Source: Turicibacter sp.
GTDB taxonomy: Bacteria; Bacillota; Bacilli; MOL361; Turicibacteraceae
Reading direction: 5' to 3'
Length of the DNA: 21,136 nt
Assembly (NCBI GenBank): GCA_030531025.1
Contig: JAUMTV010000058.1
Coordinates: forward strand, 1-21,136
Shown here: positions 1-6,629 of the stretch, piece by piece
Layout: each line of letters begins with the position of its first letter
How positions within the stretch are numbered: position 1 is the stretch's first letter
Translations under genes and position numbers: made by a program
The notes under the pieces: generated by a model
Seen by the model: only the letters and a program-made list of their open reading frames with translations
Databases searched by the model: none
What the model was told of the DNA's origin: nothing

Positions 1-72
1 CCTGGACGATAGGGTGTCTTTATAAATAAAGGATATCAGTATTTTTTGTTTGCCATCTTAGATGTAGAATAC

Positions 73-691
73 TTATCTGTTTATATATAGAACAATCATT
101 ATATTTTCGTATAACGATGGCTTCTCTTTAAACAATACCAGTAATCCAATAGCCGCTGAAACAAAAGGTTTCCAGCTTGCTGTTTTTAATAGCCAGTTTT
201 CTAATATCTCTTCACCAACTAGCATCATTATCATGTTCATCAAACACGTCATCAAAAATAAAAAAATAACGACTTTCAATGAACAAATAATTGATCTTAA
301 CAAAAGATTGTGTTCATGGCTATCATCAAGCCTCATATACTGTGAAAAAGTGTGATTATGAGGGCTGTCTTTAGCATTAAATAATTTATCCACAAGCTCT
401 CCTACAATAATTGCATAACATACTTTTATTATTAATAACAAAATAATAAACGGCCATTGCTCACGATACGTCATCATTAAAAGAATTGCCTCATCAGACG
501 TTGAGATAAAAACAGTAATTAATGTCCCTAAAGTAATCGCTCGAGTCGCATACAAACTTGAAGCAGCCACTGAAGCACCACACTGTTGAATACATCCACT
601 GATTTCTCCAATTACAGGTCCTAGTTGACACCACTATAAATAGTGGCCAAATTTTCATTGTATCTAATAATACAGCTCATGTAACTTTCAT
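73..691 (-). pseudogene. Decayed ArsP_2-type (10TM) heavy-metal exporter gene
   Basis: Remnant of a multi-spanning membrane exporter of the ArsP_2 family (putative manganese/arsenic efflux). The original start is still visible: AAGGAGG at 698-704, a 6-nt spacer, then ATG at 689-691 reading MKVT, a TGA stop at 677-679, then AVLLDTMKIWPLFIVV. The reading frame then shifts: from about 635 a different frame gives LGPVIGEISGCIQQCGAS and continues as VAASSLYATRAITLGT and onward. This matches the GPLIG-GCIPQCG and SDE regions that I recall for the family, but the stretch expected between PLFIV and LGPVIG (rest of a membrane helix and a linker) is missing. Near the C-terminus the family's second PNC-type repeat also seems deleted (SAAIGLLVLFKEK joins directly). 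Only about 165 codons are open. Known: family members run to roughly 300 residues. Inferred: inactive; family assignment is from memory of the motif. Confidence 0.68.
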
Positions 692-713
692 TTTTTTCCT
701 CCTTCTTATGGTC

Positions 714-765
714 AAAAAAAGAAAACTTAATAATCTAAACAACTAAAGATTATCAGTTTTCTTTT
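714..765 (-). terminator. Intrinsic terminator after trxB
   Basis: The arms AAAGAAAACT (718-727) and AGTTTTCTTT (755-764) pair perfectly over 10 bp, and inner arms ATAATCT/AGATTAT add 7 bp across a small internal loop. On the minus strand the hairpin is followed by a run of seven T. It lies 77 bases past the trxB stop. The plus strand side is also T-rich, so it may work both ways. It stands directly upstream of the ribosome binding site of the decayed exporter gene. Confidence 0.85.
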
Positions 766-841
766 ATTACTCTTATTATTTTTATGATATAAAGGCTACA
801 TGTATTAAACGAAATTAGTTTTATTTTTTATTAATATTTAA

Positions 842-1771
842 TTATCGAAGGTTTGTTTCAATATATTTAAATGCTGATTGTGCAGCAATTGCTCCATCAT
901 TTACTGCTGTTACAACTTGACGAAGCTCTTTACTGATCACATCTCCAGCAGCAAATACACCTGGAACTGGTGTCATCATTGCATGATCAACTGTTACATA
1001 TCCTGCGTCATCTGTTACGTTTAATTCTTTAATCATATCTGTAATAGGATCTAATCCAATATAAATAAATGCTCCGTCAGCCTCAATTTCAGAGATTTCT
1101 CCTGTTTTAACATTTTTAACTTTAACTGCTCCTAATTTTCCATTAGCTTCTTCAAATGATTCTACAACTGAGTCCCAAACAAACTCAATTTTCTCATCTG
1201 CAAAAGCACGTTGTTGTAATACTTTTTGTGCACGTAATTCATCACGACGGTGAACTACTGTTACTTTTTCAACTAATCCTGCTAAATAGATCGCTTCTTC
1301 GACAGCAGAGTCTCCACCACCAACCACTACAACTTTTTTACCACGGAAAAAGGCACCGTCACATACTGCACACCATGAAATTCCACGTCCAGATAATTCA
1401 TTTTCACCTGGAACATTTAATAATCGATGCTTTGTTCCTGTTGCGACAATAATTGTTTTTGCATGGACTTTATGATCCCCGCAATCAATAGTTTTAGTAC
1501 CATCTTCGGCAACTGTTACATTCTCAACATTACCATACGCATACTCTGCTCCAGTAGCTTGTGCATGTTCAAACATTTTCATTGATAAGTCTGGTCCAGA
1601 GATTTTTTCAAATCCTGTATAGTTTTCAATTTCAAATGTATTGACCATTTGACCACCTGGTGCTCCACGCTCAATCATAACAACAGATAAACTTGCACGT
1701 GCCGCATAAATTGCAGCTGTCATTCCTGCAGGACCAGCACCGATAATTGCTAAATCATAAACTTTTTCCAT
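842..1771 (-). CDS. trxB: Thioredoxin reductase (NADPH)
   Basis: FAD enzyme that passes electrons from NADPH to thioredoxin in the cytoplasm. The 309 residues fit the low-molecular-weight bacterial family. Visible motifs in order: FAD-binding GAGPAG at 11-16; redox-active CAVC with Cys134 and Cys137 inside [15 protein letters not shown]-binding GGGDSA at 151-156 followed by HRR at 174-176; C-terminal FAD motif GVFAAGDV at 271-278. It is the last gene of the hprK block. Its ATG lies one base after the ppaX stop, with its Shine-Dalgarno AAGGAAGG inside the last ppaX codons, so the two genes are probably translationally coupled. A hairpin terminator follows at 714-765. The CxxC pair makes this TrxB rather than a ferredoxin-NADP reductase of the YumC type, which lacks it. 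Confidence 0.97.
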   Translation of the reverse strand: MEKVYDLAIIGAGPAGMTAAIYAARASLSVVMIERGAPGGQMVNTFEIENYTGFEKISGPDLSMKMFEHAQATGAEYAYGNVENVTVAEDGTKTIDCGDHKVHAKTIIVATGTKHRLLNVPGENELSGRGISWCAVCDGAFFRGKKVVVVGGGDSAVEEAIYLAGLVEKVTVVHRRDELRAQKVLQQRAFADEKIEFVWDSVVESFEEANGKLGAVKVKNVKTGEISEIEADGAFIYIGLDPITDMIKELNVTDDAGYVTVDHAMMTPVPGVFAAGDVISKELRQVVTAVNDGAIAAQSAFKYIETNLR

Positions 1772-1772
1772 T

Positions 1773-2420
1773 TTAAATACCTTCCTTTTTTAAAACATTC
1801 AGTAAATCATTTGCTTCATTTATTATATAAGTAGGATGATAGATTTTCAAATAATCCGCACCACGCATTGCCCAACCAACAGCAACACTTTTTACACCGG
1901 CATGGTTGGCACATTCAATATCATGTGAATTATCACCAACCATCAAACATTCATCCTGATTTAAATGATAATATTTTAATACTGTTTCAATTGGTTCAGG
2001 ATGTGGCTTGGGCTGAGAAATATCATCCGAGGAAACAATTAAATCAAAATAATCATAAAGCTTAGTATATTTTAACCCCTTTATGGTCATATCACGTTTT
2101 TTTGAAGTTACAATAACAAGCTTTAATCCTAGATTCTTTAATGAATCGAGCATTTCAATCACACCTGGAAATACTTCAATCATCTCATCATGATTCATTT
2201 GATAATAATGACGATAACACTGTACGAATTGTTCAGGATTTTTGGGAAAATATTTTGCTCCTGTTTGATGAAGTGTCGGTCCAATACAATCGATAATTTC
2301 CTCATCACTCAAACGCTGATCCAAAAGGAGCTCATCAAATGCCTGACGAAACGAATTAAAAATTAGATGATTCGTGTTTAATAATGTTCCATCTAAATCA
2401 AATAAAATAGCTTTTAGCAT
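1773..2420 (-). CDS. ppaX: HAD-family pyrophosphatase PpaX
   Basis: Cytoplasmic HAD phosphatase, most likely the pyrophosphatase that removes the PPi made by HprK when it dephosphorylates P-Ser-HPr. The 215 residues are close to the B. subtilis enzyme (216). Motifs: nucleophile and acid/base Asp8 and Asp10 in FDLDGT; motif II Thr105 in VIVTSKK; motif III Lys138 in QPKPHPEP; motif IV GDNSHD at 162-167 with Asp163 and Asp167. The NTN after FDLDGTLL and the MVGDN-HD region resemble PpaX. Position supports this: it follows hprK and lgt exactly as in B. subtilis. ATG is preceded by AAGGAGG with a 5-nt spacer. A phosphoglycolate phosphatase (Gph) or beta-phosphoglucomutase could look alike; the operon favours PpaX. 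Confidence 0.88.
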   Translation of the reverse strand: MLKAILFDLDGTLLNTNHLIFNSFRQAFDELLLDQRLSDEEIIDCIGPTLHQTGAKYFPKNPEQFVQCYRHYYQMNHDEMIEVFPGVIEMLDSLKNLGLKLVIVTSKKRDMTIKGLKYTKLYDYFDLIVSSDDISQPKPHPEPIETVLKYYHLNQDECLMVGDNSHDIECANHAGVKSVAVGWAMRGADYLKIYHPTYIINEANDLLNVLKKEGI

Positions 2421-2468
2421 TTGTTCCTCCTTATATTATTGATTTCTATCTTATCTTATTTTACTTTT

Positions 2469-3335
2469 CTACGACTTATGACTGTTTTTTACATAGAAAC
2501 TTTGATAAGTCACTAAATTTTTCTTTGCCATACGTCTATAAATGACTCCCCCAGCAACTAATAGAACAGTCACAATCGAGATAAATTGCGCCATACGAAT
2601 CGATTCTGTTAGCATTAAACTATCAGTACGCATTCCTTCTACAATATATCGCCCAATTGAATACCAAATCGCATAAAAAGCGGCAATCTCTCCGACTAAT
2701 AATTTTGATAATTTTCTTAAGATAAAGATAATAATTAAAAATCCAATGATATTCCATAATGACTCATATAAAAATGTTGGATGATAGTATGCGCCATTTA
2801 TATACATATTATTTACAATGAATTCCGGAATAAACAGAGATTGTAAAAATTCACGTTGAGCATCGAGTGTTGCTCCAGGAACGACTCCACCATGAGCTTC
2901 TTGATTCATAAAATTTCCCCATCGGCCAATCGCCTGGGCAATAATAAAACTTGCAGAAGCAATATCTGCAGTCAACCAAATTGAAACTTTTCTTTTCTTA
3001 CAGAAGAAATAACCAAAAATAAAGGCGGCAATAATAGCACCATGAATGGCAATTCCACCTTGCCAAATTTTAATTATATCTTCTGGATATGTTGAATAAT
3101 AATCCCACATAAAGCTTACGTAATAAATTCGTGCCCCTATAATTGAAATCGGTAATCCATATGTCACTAAATCGTAAAAAAACTCCGAATTAATCCCCAT
3201 TCGCTTACCTTCTCTAATCGCTAAAAAAAGCCCTAAAGCTACACCAGACATAATTAGAACGGCATACCAATAAATCGTAATAGGACCTAGCTGTAAAAAG
3301 ACACGATTTAGTGGTTCAATTGTTGAATGATCCAC
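2469..3335 (-). CDS. lgt: Prolipoprotein diacylglyceryl transferase
   Basis: Integral membrane enzyme that moves diacylglycerol from phosphatidylglycerol onto the lipobox cysteine of prolipoproteins, the first step of lipoprotein maturation. The 288 residues contain about seven hydrophobic segments. The Lgt signature is at 137-150 (GRWGNFMNQEAHGG, Arg138, Asn141, Asn144, Glu146). His98 in GGIAIHGA and the late YSIGRYIVEGMR segment at 225-236 (Arg229, Glu233) match conserved positions. The start is GTG, preceded by a GGAGGAG site; an overlapping ATG is out of frame. It sits between hprK and ppaX with gaps of 57 and 48 bases. A small 6-bp hairpin (TGAGGT/ACCTCA) lies in the hprK-lgt gap around 3368-3388 and has no T-run on the minus strand, so it is unlikely to be a full terminator. 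Confidence 0.96.
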   Translation of the reverse strand: MDHSTIEPLNRVFLQLGPITIYWYAVLIMSGVALGLFLAIREGKRMGINSEFFYDLVTYGLPISIIGARIYYVSFMWDYYSTYPEDIIKIWQGGIAIHGAIIAAFIFGYFFCKKRKVSIWLTADIASASFIIAQAIGRWGNFMNQEAHGGVVPGATLDAQREFLQSLFIPEFIVNNMYINGAYYHPTFLYESLWNIIGFLIIIFILRKLSKLLVGEIAAFYAIWYSIGRYIVEGMRTDSLMLTESIRMAQFISIVTVLLVAGGVIYRRMAKKNLVTYQSFYVKNSHKS

Positions 3336-3392
3336 ATGATCTCCTCCATCTCTTACTTAGTGAAAGATGAGGTTCAAATGACCTCACCTTAA

Positions 3393-4331
3393 TTAATTGC
3401 TACTTTTAGTCTTAATATAATTATTTAATTGATTTGTAAAGTCCTCTGCCGCATTATAGCCCATCACCTTTAAACGGTGATTCATTGCTGCAACCTCAAT
3501 TAAAGATGCAATTGAACGACCTGGACGAACTGGAATAGTAATCTTCGTAATATCCGTATTAAATAAACGTGTCGTTTCATCTGATAATCCGATACGGTTA
3601 TAAATTTTTTCATTATTCCAGTCTTCTAGTTCAATCATTAATGTAATACGTTTTTTATGGCGATAAGCACGTGCTCCAAACATTTCTACAACGTTAATAA
3701 TTCCGATTCCACGCACTTCAATAAACTGTTGTAATAATTCTGGTGCGCGCCCAACAACAAGACCTGGCTCTTTCTCGAAGATATCTACACGATCATCAGC
3801 AATTAATTGATGCCCACGATGAATAAGCTCTAAGGCTGTCTCACTTTTACCGATACTGCTTTTCCCAGTAATTAATACACCAATCCCATTTACATCTACT
3901 AGCACTCCATGCACAGATTCAATTGGTGATAAAGCTTCTTCTAAGTAGTTTGAAATAGCAGTAAATAATACTGTTGTTTCCTTTTCACTTCGAACTAAAG
4001 GAACACCGGCTTGTTGTGATAACTCGATCATTTCCTCTGGAATTTCAAAATTCTTTGAAAATACAATGACAGGCGTTTCATCTGTGAATAACACGCGTGC
4101 ACGTTCACGTCGAACCTCACTATCTAATGATTGAAGATATAACCACTCTTTTGTCCCAATAATTTGGACACGTCGCTTTGCACTGTCTCGAAAATACTCA
4201 ACTACTCCTGTTAATTCCATTCCTGGACGTGACAGCATTTGTTCAGTGATTCGACGATCTAATGATGCCTCTTGTGAGATTACTTCTAACTTTAATTCTT
4301 CTACTAAATCTTGAACTGTTACTACATTCAT
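3393..4331 (-). CDS. hprK: HPr kinase/phosphorylase
   Basis: Bifunctional enzyme that phosphorylates HPr on Ser46 with ATP or PPi and reverses this by phosphorolysis, controlling carbon catabolite repression. The 312 residues match the family. The N-terminal half is the DRTGG-like domain; the C-terminal half is the kinase: His141 (VHGV), Walker A GKSSIGKSE at 156-164, ADDRVD with Asp179 and Asp180, the HprK signature IEVRGIGIINV at 204-214, and the late PVRPGR at 267-272 expected for phosphorolysis. The fourth position of the P-loop is Ser159 where I remember Gly in most HprK (GxSGxGKS); the GK-S core is intact. ATG start; its Shine-Dalgarno (GGTGGTG) is poor. Neighbours lgt and ppaX match the B. 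subtilis order. Confidence 0.96.
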   Translation of the reverse strand: MNVVTVQDLVEELKLEVISQEASLDRRITEQMLSRPGMELTGVVEYFRDSAKRRVQIIGTKEWLYLQSLDSEVRRERARVLFTDETPVIVFSKNFEIPEEMIELSQQAGVPLVRSEKETTVLFTAISNYLEEALSPIESVHGVLVDVNGIGVLITGKSSIGKSETALELIHRGHQLIADDRVDIFEKEPGLVVGRAPELLQQFIEVRGIGIINVVEMFGARAYRHKKRITLMIELEDWNNEKIYNRIGLSDETTRLFNTDITKITIPVRPGRSIASLIEVAAMNHRLKVMGYNAAEDFTNQLNNYIKTKSSN

Positions 4332-4399
4332 AACTTTTTCACCACCAAATTAAATTGTGTATATAATGACTATGAGAGAATTCGGCTAATTATATGTAC

Positions 4400-4939
4400 T
4401 TACACATTAACCTTTAAAGAATCTTCTTTTAAAATATAATGATTAATTCCGATACGTAATAATGAAATAAAAACTGAAGCTAAAATAGCTAGTCCAAATG
4501 AATTAATCTCGAATGATGGTCCCATTAAATAATCTGCAACCCACAATAAAAAACCATTCACAACAACATAAAACAATCCAAAGGTCATAATAGTTAATGG
4601 CAATGTTATGATGACAATAATGGGTTTTAAGATAATATTTAAAACTGACATAACTAAAGCTGTATTTAATGCATTCCAAAAACTTGAAATATAAAATCCT
4701 TCAAACAAACCACTAGTCACCATTAAAACTATTGTATAAACTACTAAATTAATGAGCATTGATTTAAGATCAAAACAACCTACATGTTTAGTATAGATAA
4801 TTTGTCGTTGTTGAATAGAGCCATCTTCATTTTTTGTTTGACTACTTCTTTGTTTAGCATTTCCATCTAAAAGATTTTCAATCACATCTTGTTCATCAAT
4901 GATTTCATGATTTGATTTTGCATCCTTATTCTGATTCAC
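4400..4939 (-). CDS. YvlD-like four-helix membrane protein (phage holin IV superfamily)
   Basis: Membrane protein with a hydrophilic N-terminal segment of about 55 residues (rich in Asn, Glu, Gln) and a C-terminal YvlD/DUF360-type domain from about residue 58. Four hydrophobic helices are visible: about 61-82, 87-107, 108-135 and 146-170. The phrase NIILKPIIVIITLPLTIMTFGLFYVVVNG matches the family pattern of a LKP followed by LPLT and TFGLF (described, not copied in full context). Role is not firmly known; in B. subtilis yvlD stands next to hprK, as here. The superfamily name holin reflects distant similarity and is not evidence of lysis. Start is GTG with GAGGAGG seven bases upstream; the overlapping ATG is out of frame. 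It leads the hprK block and has its own candidate promoter at 4969-4996. Confidence 0.8.
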   Translation of the reverse strand: MNQNKDAKSNHEIIDEQDVIENLLDGNAKQRSSQTKNEDGSIQQRQIIYTKHVGCFDLKSMLINLVVYTIVLMVTSGLFEGFYISSFWNALNTALVMSVLNIILKPIIVIITLPLTIMTFGLFYVVVNGFLLWVADYLMGPSFEINSFGLAILASVFISLLRIGINHYILKEDSLKVNV

Positions 4940-4958
4940 GCCACATCCTCCTCAAACT

Positions 4959-4996
4959 AGTCAATTCTATTGTATCATAAGTCAATTCTATCACAA
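4959..4996 (-). promoter_or_regulatory. Candidate promoter with 12-bp direct repeats before the yvlD-hprK block
   Basis: On the minus strand TTGTGA (4991-4996), a 16-nt spacer and TACAAT (4969-4974) form a plausible sigma-A promoter. Two perfect copies of ATAGAATTGACT (minus sense) sit at 4980-4991 and 4959-4970, with a period of 21 bases, that is, two helical turns. One copy fills the spacer and the other covers the end of the -10 and the start region. Such phased direct repeats suggest a regulator site; the regulator is unknown. Confidence 0.5.
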
Positions 4997-5082
4997 TAGT
5001 TTTAGTAATTGTTGTAAATTACATTTCCGATTAATTGATTTAATTATTATACTCCATTTTATTAAACTTTAGTTTTAGATAT

Positions 5083-5130
5083 AAAAAAAGTCCGCTAACT
5101 TTAATCGATTATCGTTAAAGTCAACGAACT
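5083..5130 (-). terminator. Intrinsic terminator after the 3D-domain gene
   Basis: Minus-strand hairpin with outer arms AGTTCG/CGGACT (one U-G wobble) and inner arms ACTTTAA/TTAAAGT separated by a small internal loop, followed by seven T. The wobble pair becomes a C-A mismatch on the other strand, so it points to leftward transcription. It ends the 3D-protein transcript about 150 bases after its stop. Confidence 0.8.
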
Positions 5131-5277
5131 CTTTATATATTTACAAAACACGTAATTACTATTTACAGCTTCAGCTAATGAGATTAATTATTGATTGTCG
5201 TAAGAACTTTCACTAACTGTCCATCCCTTTATAAGCATATAAAATTTTAGCAGTAAATACGCTTTGTAAATGAAAGA
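5131..5277. other. Unusually long 3' untranslated stretch
   Basis: No reading frame of note. Together with 4940-5130 this makes a 338-base gap whose other contents are the promoter with direct repeats and the terminator. Two nested inverted matches occur here: TTTACAAA (5140-5147) with TTTGTAAA (5263-5270), and TATTTAC (5160-5166) with GTAAATA (5253-5259), enclosing an 86-base loop. They are AT-rich and could be chance. Confidence 0.3.
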
Positions 5278-6252
5278 TTACCAGCCCAATCTGAGGACTT
5301 TAGTTTGTTTGTACTTTCGGCCAAAATCCCATGGATTTGTATTGACCAGTAAATCTAAATCATTTCCGGTAATAGCACTTCCGCGATCTAAAACAATCGC
5401 TTTACCAATACCATCAATATCTACAATTGTTCCACATGGATAATCTTGTCCAGCGGCAACAATACGAACTGAACCATACGTACTATCATTATAGTAAATG
5501 GTTGAGCTAATATCTGGGTATGGTTTACACGCAACTCGTGTTCCACATCCTGCACAGTTTGTATCATATGCAGTCATATTAGCAACGAAAGATGTAATTG
5601 GACCCGTTCCAATTGCAATCGTTTTAGTTTGACCTTCGTCAACTACATTCGTCTTTACTTCAGTTTCTTCGACCTGTTCTCCATTCTTATAAACCTTTTC
5701 GATGACGTGTTCGACTACTTTTGGCGAACCTTCATTCCATACTTCTTGTTCCCCTTGTGGAATGTCGTCTGTGTAAACATACTCTGTATTTAAATTTATT
5801 TCTTCAAACACTGATTCGTATGCTTTTTCTACACGTGTAATTTCAATCTCCATATCTCCTTCAACTAAAGAAGTTTTAGCGACTGAAATCTCATCATTTG
5901 AACCTAGCTCAATGCTACGTTCTTTTAATACATCATTTACTGTTGATTCTGTTGTCATGACCAAAGTTTTGATTCCACCGTCATTAATAACTACTGACTG
6001 TGCACGACTAATCTCAATGTCCATTCCATCGTAGACTTGATCATCAAAACTTACATTCATATCATCGAAATTTCCAACTCTTATTCCTTGCTCTTTAAGC
6101 AAGCCATTCACCGTTTGTTGATATGTGGTGAATGTATTCAGCTCTCCATTATCATTGATGTTTACTTCCTTCAAGTTGGATTGCATGACAGCGTAGATTC
6201 CAACTACAATTACGCATAATGACATAATAAATGCAATTAGATCTCGTTTCAT
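5278..6252 (-). CDS. Membrane-anchored DUF348-G5-3D cell-wall protein (YabE/YocH type)
   Basis: Surface protein probably acting on peptidoglycan. Numbered from the chosen start (324 residues): membrane anchor 4-23; two DUF348 repeats at about 28-83 and 86-141; G5 domain at about 145-205, a peptidoglycan-associated module; C-terminal 3D domain at about 223-322 with three aspartates, Asp289 (LDRG), Asp298 and Asp300 (GNDLD), as in MltA-like lytic transglycosylases such as YocH. Four cysteines (233, 236, 242, 273) may form disulfides outside the cell. The frame is open to an ATG at 6288 giving 12 more residues, but that ATG has no Shine-Dalgarno and lies in a hairpin. The ATG at 6252 overlaps the stop of a short upstream frame as ATGA, so coupling is likely and I place the start there. 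A single gene between its own promoter (6388-6417) and terminator (5083-5130). Confidence 0.87.
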   Translation of the reverse strand: MKRDLIAFIMSLCVIVVGIYAVMQSNLKEVNINDNGELNTFTTYQQTVNGLLKEQGIRVGNFDDMNVSFDDQVYDGMDIEISRAQSVVINDGGIKTLVMTTESTVNDVLKERSIELGSNDEISVAKTSLVEGDMEIEITRVEKAYESVFEEINLNTEYVYTDDIPQGEQEVWNEGSPKVVEHVIEKVYKNGEQVEETEVKTNVVDEGQTKTIAIGTGPITSFVANMTAYDTNCAGCGTRVACKPYPDISSTIYYNDSTYGSVRIVAAGQDYPCGTIVDIDGIGKAIVLDRGSAITGNDLDLLVNTNPWDFGRKYKQTKVLRLGW

Positions 6253-6317
6253 CTCATGCGCCTGTTGCCTAAAATGACTACCGCCCATTCTTTGTATGGG
6301 GGTGAGCTTTTTAGCAA
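6249..6317 (-). CDS. Putative 22-codon leader peptide upstream of the 3D gene
   Basis: A TTG at 6315-6317 is preceded by the strongest Shine-Dalgarno of the leader, GGAGG with a 7-nt spacer. It opens a 22-codon frame (begins MLKSSPPYKEW, ends GNRRMR) whose TGA overlaps the downstream ATG as ATGA at 6249-6252. This explains why a strong ribosome site stands more than 60 bases before the gene. Against it: a TTG start, shortness, and no known homologue. Inferred role: translational coupling or a leader controlling the 3D gene. Confidence 0.4.
   Translation of the reverse strand: MLKSSPPYKEWAVVILGNRRMR
6278..6303 (-). promoter_or_regulatory. Hairpin occluding the upstream ATG of the 3D gene
   Basis: In the minus-strand RNA ACCCCCAU, a 7-nt loop and AUGGGCGGU form 8 pairs with one bulged C. 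The AUG at 6288 is inside the right arm. It would hide that start and sits within the leader frame, so translating ribosomes would melt it. Confidence 0.45.
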
Positions 6318-6379
6318 CAGTTCACCTCCTTCTTTACGTCCGATAAACAAGCAAGTAATCTTTCTAGAGTGAGCTTACG

Positions 6380-6417
6380 ACGTGCCTATCATAGCACGTG
6401 AGCAAAAAGAAGGTCAA
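6380..6417 (-). promoter_or_regulatory. Sigma-A promoter with a dyad over the -10
   Basis: Minus strand TTGACC (6412-6417), 18-nt spacer, TATGAT (6388-6393), with TGC just before, making an extended -10. Expected start near 6380-6382. A perfect dyad ACGTGC-N8-GCACGT (6380-6399) is centred on the -10; allowing a bulged base the arms extend to nine pairs. This looks like an operator for a repressor that would block the 3D gene. It is not the WalR pattern. Confidence 0.65.
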
Positions 6418-6420
6418 CTG

Positions 6421-6597
6421 CAAAGCCCGGTTAAATCTAGGTTTAATACACTTTTTACACAAACAGGACACATTAAGTGAAGAAAAAAACACATTATGTT
6501 CGTTTTTCGCTATTTTTCCTAATTTTGATAGAGTTTTTTGTCTAAACCAGATAATTCACCTTTTATCTAACATATCCAAAATTGGAATTAATTTTTT
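6421..6597. other. Intergenic stretch between uvrA terminator and the 3D-gene promoter
   Basis: AT-rich, no gene. A plus-strand frame runs through it into uvrA but has no Shine-Dalgarno and reads antisense to uvrA, so it is a shadow. Nothing else recognised. Confidence 0.5.
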
Positions 6598-6629
6598 TAA
6601 AAAAACTCTGCATTCAGCAGAGCTTTTTT
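6598..6629 (-). terminator. Intrinsic terminator after uvrA
   Basis: CTCTGC (6606-6611), 5-nt loop, GCAGAG (6617-6622), flanked by runs of A on the left and T on the right that extend the stem and serve as T-tracts on either strand. It begins directly after the uvrA TAG, so it closes the repair operon. Confidence 0.9.

Noticed and set aside
1156..1452. Plus-strand frame inside trxB
   Set aside because: Antisense shadow of a clear TrxB gene; the same applies to the other plus-strand frames within ppaX, uvrA, camS, ligA and pcrA, and to the 7229-7441 minus frame inside uvrA.
4400..4939. Prophage holin
   Set aside because: The holin IV name is a superfamily label; the gene sits next to hprK as yvlD does in B. 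subtilis and no phage genes are near.
5140..5270. Structured RNA in the 3D gene 3' untranslated stretch
   Set aside because: The nested inverted matches are short, AT-rich and separated by an 86-base loop; chance is likely.
6253..6288. ATG at 6288 as start of the 3D protein
   Set aside because: No Shine-Dalgarno, ATG trapped in a hairpin, while the ATG at 6252 overlaps the upstream stop as ATGA. Not excluded.
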